NCBI GenBank assembly: GCA_023397655.1
Contig: JAEWTW010000030.1
Coordinates: forward strand, 65,188-129,187
Origin: Bacillota bacterium
GTDB taxonomy: Bacteria; Bacillota; Clostridia; Christensenellales; SZUA-584
Length of the DNA: 64,000 bases
Direction: 5' to 3'
Made by a program: the position numbers and the translations under genes. This document shows, one piece after another, positions 25,311 to 33,421 of the stretch. A model generated the notes under the pieces. The model was not told where the DNA came from, searched no databases, and saw only the letters and a list, made by a program, of their open reading frames with translations. The number at the start of each line of letters is the position of its first letter. Position 1 is the first letter of the stretch.

Positions 25311-27059
25311 TCAGGAAGCGTCTTTGGCAGGGAAGCCAACATTCATCCATCCAGAGACGTTACACTGATCAAATTCGTTGTTACCCGCGCTGACAAGGGA
25401 CCCGTCTGCTTTAACGCCCAGCGTGCAAGAATAACCGCCTGCGATGGCGATGATATCACTCCAGCCGGAAAGATTGCACTGTCCGTCTTCGTTATAGCCG
25501 GTGGAAACGACGGTTCCGTCCGACTTGAGTGCAATGGAGTGCCTGGAACCGGCGGAGATGGCGACGACGTCTGACCAATCCGCGACATCGCATTGATGGT
25601 CATAGTTCGCGCCGACCGCGACGACGGTACCGTCACTTTTCAGACCCAGTGTGTAGCCGATGCCCGCAGAGATGGCGACGATATCGGACCAGCCAGTGAC
25701 GTTACATTCGCCGAACAGATTATCTCCGGCTGCGATCACAGTGCCATCAGGTTTAAGGCCGACGCTGTGTGTCCAGCCAGCGGCAACGGCGATTATGTCG
25801 CTCCATTCCGTTACGTTGCATTGACTGTTGGAATTGTCACCCAGAGCCAGCACGGTGCCATTTTCACTGACGGCCAGTATGTGGTTCAGGGACGCGTCGA
25901 TATCCACGATACCCGACCATGCGGAGGTTTGGCTGACGTCAAACTCTTCTTCAAAGTCCGCTGCGAACACCTTACCGTCCTCGGTTAGCGCAAACACACT
26001 GGACATGCCGGACGCGATGTCGATAACACCGGACCAGGTTGAGGGGTCGGGCGTGAGGTGGGGAGAAGAAGTAAATATGGTCTTCGGTGAAATACCCGCA
26101 GAAAACAGCCCGCCTGCCGAGACGCATGAATATGACATATTTTGCTTGCAGCTGCGAATAAGGGCGTTGCTGTCGTTGTAATCGTCGATTGTCAGCAGCA
26201 GTTGGATAGCTTTCATAAACTGGTGCGATGCAATGAATTCACCCGCATAAGCATACTTGACAGACTTAAGCTGCTCAGGAGCGTCCTTATATTCGCCAAT
26301 ATCAGTTAATTCGGATATTGCAGTAAGATAATTTCCTTCATCGAAAAGATTAAGAGCTTTTAAATACTTCGCTTCAAGTATTTTATCTGCCGAGTCACTA
26401 TAATCGTCCAGTGATTCAAATATAACGGCGGCTTCGTCGAATTGCTTTTGCTCAATAAGACTAAGTCCTTTTTGGTAGTACGCTTCGTTAATTTGCATCG
26501 AAGAATTGGCGTAGTTGCCAAGGTCTTCAAACACGGCAACGGCGTCGTCGTATGAACCCTGTGCGATTAGAGCCACGCCCATTTGGTACCGTGATTCAAG
26601 AGCTTTGTCCGGGGCATCCCTGTAGTCACCCAACGCTGCGAAGGCATCGGCAGCGGAATCAAATTCTTCGGTGTCCATCAGCTTTTGAGCGCTGTTGTAA
26701 GCGGCGGCAGTCTGCAGCTCGGGCAGGACAACCAGTATGAATAAAGCGGCAAGCGCCAAAAGCACGGCCGGAATGGCAATGTAAAGCCAGATGCGGCGGT
26801 TTTTCACGGGGGGCTTAGCAGCATCGGGTGCGGCATAACCGGCAGGTGCATACGGCGCCGGATTGTAAACCGGCGGCGCCACGGGAGCGGCGTAAGGTTG
26901 GTGAAAAGCCGCATCGTTAGCAGCAGGTTGATTTGATTGTTCATGATGAGATTGTTGTGCTGATGGTATCGGAACTACGGGCGGCTTTAGCTGCAGGCCG
27001 CAATTTTCACAAAAAAGGCTATCGTCTGATGCCGGCTTGCCACAGCGAGAGCAAAACAT
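25311..27059 (-). CDS. Zinc-ribbon/TPR-like/RCC1-like surface protein 2
   Basis: 582 residues. An N-terminal zinc ribbon (MFCSRCGKPASDDSLFCENC) is followed by a Pro/Ala-rich linker and one membrane helix (about 90-112). Next come about five TPR-like units of roughly 40 residues with the pattern A-x-x-L-x-x-x-x-F-D-x-A-x-x-x-F-x-x-L-x-D-Y-x-D-A (115-300). Last are six RCC1-like units of about 40 residues, WSDIVAISAG followed by LKSDGTVVAVG (340-575), and a closing strand, which would make a beta-propeller. The ribbon should be inside and the rest outside. AGGTGA lies before the ATG. Paralogue of the next gene. No ligand or function known. Confidence 0.8.
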   Translation of the reverse strand: MFCSRCGKPASDDSLFCENCGLQLKPPVVPIPSAQQSHHEQSNQPAANDAAFHQPYAAPVAPPVYNPAPYAPAGYAAPDAAKPPVKNRRIWLYIAIPAVLLALAALFILVVLPELQTAAAYNSAQKLMDTEEFDSAADAFAALGDYRDAPDKALESRYQMGVALIAQGSYDDAVAVFEDLGNYANSSMQINEAYYQKGLSLIEQKQFDEAAVIFESLDDYSDSADKILEAKYLKALNLFDEGNYLTAISELTDIGEYKDAPEQLKSVKYAYAGEFIASHQFMKAIQLLLTIDDYNDSNALIRSCKQNMSYSCVSAGGLFSAGISPKTIFTSSPHLTPDPSTWSGVIDIASGMSSVFALTEDGKVFAADFEEEFDVSQTSAWSGIVDIDASLNHILAVSENGTVLALGDNSNSQCNVTEWSDIIAVAAGWTHSVGLKPDGTVIAAGDNLFGECNVTGWSDIVAISAGIGYTLGLKSDGTVVAVGANYDHQCDVADWSDVVAISAGSRHSIALKSDGTVVSTGYNEDGQCNLSGWSDIIAIAGGYSCTLGVKADGSLVSAGNNEFDQCNVSGWMNVGFPAKDAS

Positions 27060-27086
27060 AAGCGGTTCACCTCATAAATAATATAA

Positions 27087-28871
27087 TCAGGCTTCTTCCA
27101 AGGAACTGACAATACCCACGCTTCCCCAGCTTAGGACATCGCACTGACCCAACTCGTTTATCCCTGTTGCGACAACGGCTCCGTTGGATGTTAATGCCAC
27201 TGTGTATGAGAAACCGCCGGATATAGATGTAATATTGGTCCATCCGCTGACGTTGCACTGACCATCAGAGTTGTCGCCGACAGCGACAACGGTTCCGTCT
27301 GATTTGAGGCCGATAGTATGATAGTAACCGGCCCGGATTGCGACGATGTCGGACCAGCCGGATACATTGGATTCACCGTTGTAATTTGAGCCTGCAGCGA
27401 CGACAGTGCCGTCTGACTTCAAACCAAGCGTATGCCCCACGCCTGCCGCCACAGCAACAATATTCGACCAACCGGATACGTCACACTGACCAAAAGTGTT
27501 ACCCCCCACGGCAACCACGGTGCCGTCTGACTTGAGCCCGACGCTATGGTCGGAACCGGTTGCGATGGCAACAATGTCACTCCAGCCGGAGGTATCGCAT
27601 GCGCCGTATTCGTTATCTCCCGCCGCTAAGACAGTACCATTTTCTCTGAGACCGAGGACATGACCATAAAAAGCGTCAATATCCACGATGTCGGACCAAC
27701 CGGCAACAGGGGTGAAGTCATATTCGTCCAGGTCGAGAGCGACCAGCACGGAGCCGCTTTTCGTGAGCCCAAAGAGAGTGGTGCGGCCTGATGCGATGTC
27801 CACAAGCTCGGACGACCAGTTGGAGATTTTGGGGCGAATGTATTCGGATGTGGTCAGTATAGCGTTTTTTGAGATGGCTGCAGTATAGGCAAAACCGCCT
27901 GTGATAGAGTTGTTGCCCATCTTCAGTTTGCATTCCTGGATCAGATCGGCGCTGTTTTCATAATCGGATATGGGGGAAAGCTTCCGGAGAGCTTCCATAT
28001 AATCCTGACTGAGCATCAGTGATTTTCCGTAATGATAGTTGACGTCTGTTATCTGGTCCTTTGAGTCTTTATAATCGTCCAGCCCGGTGAATATCTCTAA
28101 TGCGTCGTCATATGCAGCGCTCAACGCAAACGAGAGGCCTTTTTGATACCGGGCTTCCAGTACCTGCGTATCGGCGTCCGAATAATCGTCAAGCGATTCA
28201 AATAGCGCGACTGCTTCGTCGAACTGTTCGCTGCTGATGAGGCTTATACCCTTTTGATACTGGGCTTCAAGCGCCTGTGTATCGGCGTCCTTATAGTTGT
28301 TTAGGTCTTCAAACATGGCGGTGGCTTGATCGAAATCACCCGACTGCACCAGCGAAAGCGCCTGCCGATATTGGGTTTCACTGACCATATCCGGGGCATC
28401 CTTGTAGTCGTCCAGCGACTTAAATACGGTCAGCGCTTCGTCGAACTCGTTGTTTTCCAGCAGCTGCTGTGCTGATTTATAGTCGGAGGCATTGCTTATT
28501 TGGGGCAGCGCGACAAATACGAATATGGCGGCCAAGATCAGTACGGCGGCGGGGAGTACGACAGCCAGCCATATCAAGCGGCGCTTTCTTTGAGGGTTGG
28601 CGATGGGAACGGGCTGTTGATATTGCGGCGGCGGTGCAGGCGTTTGACCGTAGGAAAATTGTGAGGGAGGCGTTTGTAAGCTTTGCGCTTGTTCAGCAGG
28701 CGTCTGCACGACTGGCGGCTGAGTATCAGCCTGTGGCGGTACAGAGGAATGCGCCGCGACGGGAGAACTATCAGGCGCTGCAGATGATATAGATATACCA
28801 ACCTGTGAGCCGCAATTGGAGCAGAAACGACTGTCTTCAGACACATGGGCGCCGCAACGAGAACAGAACAT
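27087..28871 (-). CDS. Zinc-ribbon/TPR-like/RCC1-like surface protein 1
   Basis: 594 residues from the ATG at 28871, with AGGAG 8 nt before it; the upstream in-frame start has no site. Same plan as its downstream paralogue: zinc ribbon MFCSRCGAHVSEDSRFCSNC, Gln/Pro-rich linker, membrane helix (about 108-130), TPR-like units (FDEALTVFKSLDDYKDA and later copies) and six RCC1-like repeats (WSDIVAIATG plus LKSDGTVVAVG). It ends in a closing strand and an acidic tail. Only 27 nt separate it from the second copy, so the two form one unit. Likely a scaffold or receptor for protein contacts at the cell surface; this is inferred only from the domain types. Confidence 0.8.
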   Translation of the reverse strand: MFCSRCGAHVSEDSRFCSNCGSQVGISISSAAPDSSPVAAHSSVPPQADTQPPVVQTPAEQAQSLQTPPSQFSYGQTPAPPPQYQQPVPIANPQRKRRLIWLAVVLPAAVLILAAIFVFVALPQISNASDYKSAQQLLENNEFDEALTVFKSLDDYKDAPDMVSETQYRQALSLVQSGDFDQATAMFEDLNNYKDADTQALEAQYQKGISLISSEQFDEAVALFESLDDYSDADTQVLEARYQKGLSFALSAAYDDALEIFTGLDDYKDSKDQITDVNYHYGKSLMLSQDYMEALRKLSPISDYENSADLIQECKLKMGNNSITGGFAYTAAISKNAILTTSEYIRPKISNWSSELVDIASGRTTLFGLTKSGSVLVALDLDEYDFTPVAGWSDIVDIDAFYGHVLGLRENGTVLAAGDNEYGACDTSGWSDIVAIATGSDHSVGLKSDGTVVAVGGNTFGQCDVSGWSNIVAVAAGVGHTLGLKSDGTVVAAGSNYNGESNVSGWSDIVAIRAGYYHTIGLKSDGTVVAVGDNSDGQCNVSGWTNITSISGGFSYTVALTSNGAVVATGINELGQCDVLSWGSVGIVSSLEEA

Positions 28872-29060
28872 AGGCAAGTCTCCTATATAGATTTTTGACA
28901 ACCGACTATAAAGGCAAGAGAGGAATACATTTGTATATATCGGTAATTTATCTATAATAATATATTAATTGTACATTAATTCGACAAAAAAGGAAACTTA
29001 ATTTCAAATATATGTTCGCTTTTTTGTTATCTGAAGGTTGCATTTCGAAAGGCGGATAAT

Positions 29061-29087
29061 AAAAAGCCCACTTTTGAGGGTGGGTTC
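29061..29087 (-). terminator. Terminator of ychF-acetyltransferase unit
   Basis: On the minus strand, AACCCAC and GTGGGCT form the stem, followed by TTTTTATT. The gap 28872-29060 holds only AT-rich upstream sequence of the RCC1-like genes. Confidence 0.7.
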
Positions 29088-29148
29088 TAATGGTTCATTT
29101 TTGTGCGGGTTTTATTACAGTGCCTGTTCTCATTATGTCAGGATCTGC

Positions 29149-29577
29149 TCAATCAGCCGTTTCGAGATCAAATCCGTAATAATTCAGATCAGGCCGGATC
29201 GTCCAGCCGGCGCGGGTCCAGAAGGCGTTGCCGATTTCGTTGTCTTTGAACACAACGAGTGTGGCTTTGGTGACTTGATGCTGCCGGAACGCGTCAAGCA
29301 CGGCTTGCAGGAGCTGTTTTCCTGTGCCGTTTCCGCGACAGGAAAGCTCGACCGCGGCGTGATAGATATGACCGCGGCGGCCGTCAAATCCGCCGAGTAT
29401 CGCACCGGCGATATGGCCGTTGGCTTCGGCAACAAAACAGAAATCCGGATTGTGCGCGAGGAAGCGCTCGATGCCTTCCTTGGAATCATCGACGTCGTGC
29501 AGGCCCATGCCTGGGGTGTCTTTCCACAATTCATACACAGCGGCATAGTCTGCCAATACCATTTTTCGAATATGCAT
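29149..29577 (-). CDS. GNAT-family N-acetyltransferase
   Basis: 142 residues. Transfers an acetyl group from acetyl-CoA to an unknown amine. The GNAT fold is seen from MHIRKMVLADYAAVYELW, through HIAGAILGGFDGRRGHIYHAAV, to the CoA-binding loop SCRGNGTGKQLLQAVLDAF and the end strand AFWTRAGWTIRPDLNYYGFD. Motif A has R-G-x-G-x-G-K, close to the consensus Q/R-x-x-G-x-G/A. It follows ychF by only 6 nt and is probably transcribed with it. Substrate unknown. Confidence 0.85.
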   Translation of the reverse strand: MHIRKMVLADYAAVYELWKDTPGMGLHDVDDSKEGIERFLAHNPDFCFVAEANGHIAGAILGGFDGRRGHIYHAAVELSCRGNGTGKQLLQAVLDAFRQHQVTKATLVVFKDNEIGNAFWTRAGWTIRPDLNYYGFDLETAD

Positions 29578-29583
29578 GATGAC

Positions 29584-30684
29584 CTAAACGTTGAACTTGA
29601 ACAGCGTGACGTCGCCGTCCTGCATCACGTATTCCTTGCCCTCCTGCCGGACGAGGCCGCGCGCCTTAGCGGTGGCCATGTCTCCGCAGGCTTTAAGGTC
29701 GTCGAACGCGACGATCTCCGCGCGGATGAAGCCGCGTTCGAAGTCGGAATGAATCTTGCCGGCGGCGGCGGGGGCTTTGGTGCCCCGATGGATGGTCCAC
29801 GCGCGTACTTCCTTTTCACCTGCTGTCAAATAGCTGATGAGGTTCAGGAGCTTATAGCTCTTCTGTATCAGCGATGCGAGGCCGCTCTGCGTGATACCGA
29901 GCTCGCTGAGGAACATGTCACGCTCGTCCAAGGGCAGGGCAGAGAGCTCCTCCTCCAGCCGTGCGCACACCACCATCACTTCCGCGTTCTGCTTTTTAGC
30001 GAGATCTGTGAGAGCGGTCACTTGCGGCAATGCGTATGGGTCCGCCACGGCGGCTTCCGCTTCGGAGACGTTGGCGGCGTAGAGCACCGGCTTGTCGGTG
30101 AGCAGGAACAGCTCGGAGACGAGCTCGCGCTCCGCGTCCGACAGGTCCATGCCGCCCGCGAAGATGCCCGCTTCCAGATTGGCCTTCACCTTTTCCAGCG
30201 TTTCGCATTCGGTCTTATATTTCTTATCGCCCGACTTGATCATCTTGCCGGAGCGCTGAAGGCGTTTTTCCACCGTTTCCATATCGGCGAATATCAGCTC
30301 GAAGTTGATGGTCTCGGCGTCACGCGCGCTGCCGATGCTGCCGTCCACATGCACCACGTCGTCGTTCTCAAAGCAGCGCACCACGTGCAGTATCGCGTCC
30401 ACCTCGCGGATGTGAGACAGGAATTTGTTGCCGAGGCCTTCGCCGCGGCTGGCGCCCTTGACGAGACCTGCGATGTCCACGAACTCGATGACGGCGGGCG
30501 TGAACTTGGCCGGGTTGTACATTTTCGCGAGAAAGTCCATCCGGGCGTCCTGCACGGACACCACGCCGACGTTGGGGTCGATGGTACAGAAAGGATAGTT
30601 TTCGCTGGCTGCGCCCGCGCCTGTAAGCGCGTTGAACAGCGACGATTTTCCGACGTTGGGCAGCCCGACGATTCCGAGTTTCAT
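29584..30684 (-). CDS. ychF: Redox-regulated ATPase YchF (Obg family)
   Basis: P-loop enzyme of the Obg class that prefers ATP and binds ribosomes. 366 residues from the ATG at 30684, giving the family-typical start MKLGIVGLPNVGKSSLFNAL; an ATG four codons upstream overlaps the GAGGT ribosome site. Further motifs: switch region DIAGLVKGASRGEGLGNKFL, the NKxD equivalent NVSEAEA, and the C-terminal TGS domain with EVRAWTIHRGTKAPAAAGKIH-SDFERGFIRAEI. Full length. It is followed by the acetyltransferase gene. Confidence 0.96.
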   Translation of the reverse strand: MKLGIVGLPNVGKSSLFNALTGAGAASENYPFCTIDPNVGVVSVQDARMDFLAKMYNPAKFTPAVIEFVDIAGLVKGASRGEGLGNKFLSHIREVDAILHVVRCFENDDVVHVDGSIGSARDAETINFELIFADMETVEKRLQRSGKMIKSGDKKYKTECETLEKVKANLEAGIFAGGMDLSDAERELVSELFLLTDKPVLYAANVSEAEAAVADPYALPQVTALTDLAKKQNAEVMVVCARLEEELSALPLDERDMFLSELGITQSGLASLIQKSYKLLNLISYLTAGEKEVRAWTIHRGTKAPAAAGKIHSDFERGFIRAEIVAFDDLKACGDMATAKARGLVRQEGKEYVMQDGDVTLFKFNV

Positions 30685-30891
30685 AGGTAACCTCATACTA
30701 AGTAAATTTCCTAAGTATTATAGCGTCCGGGGCGATCAAAAGCAACCGCTGCAGAAGCGTTTGTTGGGCACAGCGGCGGATGGGGGAAATTTGCGGTTGT
30801 GTGACTGTATCAAAAGTAGTAAAATGACAGAATAAATTCGATTCAAATATTTCACAGAGCGGTGAACCGGCAATTGATGCGGAGGCAGACA

Positions 30892-32052
30892 GTGGCAAAG
30901 ACGATCGAGGAAATTAACGAGAAGCTGAAAAAAGGCAAGGCCGTGGTATTTACCGCCGAGGAAGCGGTGCAGATGGCGGCGGAGCAGGGCGTGAAGAAGT
31001 GTGCGGCGCATATCGACGTGGTGACGGCGGCGACGTTCGGCGCGATGTGCTCGTCCGGCGCGATGCTCAACTTCGGGCATTCGGAGCCGCCTATCCGTAT
31101 GGCGGAGATATCCCTGAACGGCGTGGAAGCCTACGGCGGTTTGGCCGCGGTGGACACATATATCGGCGCGACGCAGGCCGGGAAGACGACGGGCATTGAA
31201 TACGGCGGCGCGCATGTGATCGAAGACCTGATCGCGGGCAAGGAGATTGAGCTTTGCGCCACCTCCTCTGGCACCGACTGCTATATGCGCAAGGACGTGC
31301 ACACGAAGATACGCTTGTCCGACCTTAATCAGGCGTATCTGTTCAACCCGCGCAACGCGTATCAAAACTACAGCGCGGCGACAAACACGACGAACAGGAC
31401 CAAGCGCACCTACATGGGGACGCTGCTGCCCGGTATGGGCAACGTGACGTATTCCACATCGGGGGAGATGTCGCCGCTGCTCAAGGACCCCAAATTGCGC
31501 ACCATCGGCATCGGCACGCGTATACTGCTGTGCGGCGGCGAGGGCTTCATCGTGTATGAGGGGACGCAGGCGGTGAACAAGGCGGAAACGCTGCCCAACG
31601 GCGACATGATGTATTCCGGATATACGCTGGCGCTGATCGGCGACCTGAAGGGCATGAAAAGCGAGTACATACGGGCGGCGACGTTTGACGGTTACGGCTC
31701 TACGCTGTATGTGGGCATCGGTGTACCGCTGCCGGTGATCGATGAGGATATGATGGCAGATTTGGCGGTGTCCAACGACCGCCTGTACACATACGTATAC
31801 GATTACGGAGTGAGCACGCGCAGCAAGGCGGCGCTCAAGCTGGTGTCGTACGCGCAGCTGCGCTCCGGCGAGATTGAGCTGGGCGGCAAAAAGGTGCGGA
31901 CTGCGCCGCTGTCCAGCCTGTTCAAGGCGAGGAAGATTGCGCAGGAGCTAAGGGCTAAGCTGCTGGACGGCTCGTTTGAGATGAGCGTGCCCGCGGCGAA
32001 GCTGCCTTACAGGGATAAGATGAACGGTCTGGAAGCGGACGGGAGGCTGTAG
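30892..32052 (+). CDS. Homocysteine biosynthesis protein HcyBio (DUF39/COG1900)
   Basis: 386 residues from the GTG at 30892, with GGAGG 6 nt upstream; an earlier GTG reads through that site. Proteins of this family, first shown in methanogens (MA1821) and later in sulfate reducers, take part in making homocysteine from aspartate semialdehyde and a sulfide-level donor, without O-acyl-homoserine. Family features seen here include VVTAATFGAMCSSGAMLNFG and CATSSGTDCYMR, with Cys53, Cys122 and Cys130 as candidate persulfide residues. Archaeal forms may carry CBS domains, which this one lacks. It begins a tight operon with a NIL-ferredoxin and a UPF0280 gene, the same set as in those organisms. Confidence 0.88.
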   Translation: MAKTIEEINEKLKKGKAVVFTAEEAVQMAAEQGVKKCAAHIDVVTAATFGAMCSSGAMLNFGHSEPPIRMAEISLNGVEAYGGLAAVDTYIGATQAGKTTGIEYGGAHVIEDLIAGKEIELCATSSGTDCYMRKDVHTKIRLSDLNQAYLFNPRNAYQNYSAATNTTNRTKRTYMGTLLPGMGNVTYSTSGEMSPLLKDPKLRTIGIGTRILLCGGEGFIVYEGTQAVNKAETLPNGDMMYSGYTLALIGDLKGMKSEYIRAATFDGYGSTLYVGIGVPLPVIDEDMMADLAVSNDRLYTYVYDYGVSTRSKAALKLVSYAQLRSGEIELGGKKVRTAPLSSLFKARKIAQELRAKLLDGSFEMSVPAAKLPYRDKMNGLEADGRL

Positions 32053-32054
32053 GC

Positions 32055-32477
32055 ATGGGAGAAAAGCGTATCAAGGTGGGCCTCAGCTTCCCGCCGGAGA
32101 AAGCGGATAAACCGGTGGTCACCAATCTGGTGAAGTATGACCTGTCCTTCAACATACTGAAGGCTTATATATCGCCCGGTAAGATGGGCACCATCATACT
32201 GGAGCTTAAAGGCAGCGACGAGAACCTGGACAAGAGCCTTGAGTATCTGGACAGCGAAGGTATACAGGTGAAGGTGTATACCGACAGCGTGATCCGCTAT
32301 GAGGATAAGTGCATCCATTGCGGCGCGTGCACGGCGGTGTGCCCGTCCGGCGCGCTGGTGATGAACCCGGAAACATGGGAGCTGGAGTTTGATATGGACG
32401 CGTGTCTCTTGTGCGGGCACTGCGTGAAAGCCTGCCCCGCGCGGGCCATCAAGAGCTTCGATGACGCCGTCCTCTGA
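32055..32477 (+). CDS. NIL-domain 4Fe-4S ferredoxin (homocysteine pathway partner)
   Basis: 140 residues. The N-terminal NIL domain (about 5-75, VGLSFPPEKADKPVVTNLVK) resembles the substrate-binding domain at the end of the methionine importer ATPase. The C-terminal part holds two 4Fe-4S motifs, CIHCGACTAVCP and CLLCGHCVKACP. This is the architecture of MA1822, the ferredoxin that works with the DUF39 protein to reduce the sulfur intermediate during homocysteine formation. It starts 2 nt after the HcyBio stop with GGGAGG before the ATG, and its end overlaps the start of the UPF0280 gene by 17 nt. Confidence 0.9.
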   Translation: MGEKRIKVGLSFPPEKADKPVVTNLVKYDLSFNILKAYISPGKMGTIILELKGSDENLDKSLEYLDSEGIQVKVYTDSVIRYEDKCIHCGACTAVCPSGALVMNPETWELEFDMDACLLCGHCVKACPARAIKSFDDAVL

Positions 32478-33192
32478 GTATGGCAACCGTGACGAATACC
32501 GGCGGCTGATCGCGCAGCGGATGGTGAGTTGGCGCACGGAGTACCGCGAAACCGAGCTGTTTATCTGCGCGGACAGCAAGCTGGAACGGCTGGCGCTGGA
32601 CGCGGTGATGCAGCTGCGGGCTGTGCTGGACGGATATATCCAAAAACAACCGGAATTTGCTAATAGCCTTGTGCCGGTGGAACCGCTGGCGGACGCGCCG
32701 TCCGTGGTTGCGGACATGTGCCGCGCGGCTTATGCTGCGAATGTGGGGCCGATGGCGGCGGTGGCGGGCGCGTTTTCCGACTATGTGGGGCGCGAGATAT
32801 TAAAACATTCCAAAGAGGTCATCGTCGAAAACGGCGGTGATATTTTTATGAAGGCGGACACGGAGCGGACGGTGGCGGTGTACGCGGGAAACAGCCCGCT
32901 GTCGCTCAAGGTTGGCATTGTGGTGGAGCCGGGGCCGGTGGCGATATGCACGTCGTCCGGCACGGTGGGGCCTTCCTTGAGCTTCGGGCACGCGGATGCG
33001 GCGGTGGTGGTATCGCGCGATGCCTGTCTTGCGGACGCCTGTGCCACGCGCCTTGGCAACGAGATTAAAGGCGCGGACGATATTGCCCGGGCATTGGATG
33101 TGATTGCGGCTATTCCCGGCGTGATTGGCGCGGTGGCGGTGGTGGGCGACAAATGCGGCGCGGTGGGAGACATACGGCTGGTGACGGTGTGA
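32461..33192 (+). CDS. UPF0280 (COG2122) ApbE-like protein
   Basis: 243 residues. COG2122 proteins are distant relatives of the flavin transferase ApbE and were linked to homocysteine biosynthesis with DUF39 and the NIL-ferredoxin, as MA1715 in Methanosarcina. The exact reaction is unresolved. Typical segments are ERLALDAVMQLRAVLDGYI, MAAVAGAFSDYVGREILKH, VIVENGGDIFMKAD and CTSSGTVGPSLSFGHADAAV, which match the ApbE-like fold. The ATG overlaps the ferredoxin gene by 17 nt, so it is co-expressed. A TGA at 33190 ends the operon; hairpin repeats follow. Confidence 0.88.
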   Translation: MTPSSEYGNRDEYRRLIAQRMVSWRTEYRETELFICADSKLERLALDAVMQLRAVLDGYIQKQPEFANSLVPVEPLADAPSVVADMCRAAYAANVGPMAAVAGAFSDYVGREILKHSKEVIVENGGDIFMKADTERTVAVYAGNSPLSLKVGIVVEPGPVAICTSSGTVGPSLSFGHADAAVVVSRDACLADACATRLGNEIKGADDIARALDVIAAIPGVIGAVAVVGDKCGAVGDIRLVTV

Positions 33193-33209
33193 GGTGTTCC
33201 TTTGAGACC

Positions 33210-33260
33210 ATAGGGGCGCTGCCCCTATAACCCCGCTTCTTTTCTTAAAGAAAAGAAGCA
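33210..33260 (-). repeat. Hairpin intergenic repeat, copy B-left (reverse orientation)
   Basis: AGGGGCGCTGCCCCT (33212-33226) followed by ATAACCCCG is a reverse-oriented hairpin 3 plus linker, as in copy F. GCTTCTTTTCTT pairs with AAAGAAAAGAAGC (33235-33259) as the adjoining hairpin. Confidence 0.6.
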
Positions 33261-33270
33261 AAAGATATGT

Positions 33271-33358
33271 GATTATGCCATTATTATGGCATAATCAGAA
33301 ATGGGATTACCAAGGGATGCGTCCCTTGGGCGGAGGTTTGGAGGCAGAGCCTCCAAGA
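33271..33358 (+). repeat. Triple-hairpin intergenic repeat, copy B
   Basis: Hairpin 1 is GATTATGCCAT/ATGGCATAATC (33271-33296). Hairpin 2 is CCAAGGGA/TCCCTTGG (33310-33329). Hairpin 3 is TTGGAGGC/GCCTCCAA (33338-33356). GGGATT and GCGGAGG occupy the same places as in copy A. A reading frame that runs from it into tsaC is an artefact of the repeat. Confidence 0.85.
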
Positions 33359-33382
33359 AAAAAACCCTTTTTACGGTGTCCA

Positions 33383-33411
33383 TTGATTTTTGCGGATATC
33401 CGATGTAAAAT
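33383..33411 (+). promoter_or_regulatory. Promoter abutting the tsaC start codon
   Basis: TTGATT (33383-33388), a 17-nt spacer, and TAAAAT (33406-33411). The ATG lies only 10 nt after the -10 box and no ribosome site is present, which predicts an mRNA with a leader of a few bases or none. Confidence 0.6.
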
Positions 33412-33421
33412 AGACAATCAG

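Noticed and set aside
29038..30690. 550-codon open frame antisense to ychF and the acetyltransferase gene
   Set aside because: Spans two well-supported genes and both of their starts in the opposite strand; composition is typical of antisense shadow.
33269..33421. N-terminal extension of tsaC
   Set aside because: It translates the hairpin repeat (MPLLWHNQKW and so on) and lies before the promoter; the YrdC domain starts after the ATG at 33422.
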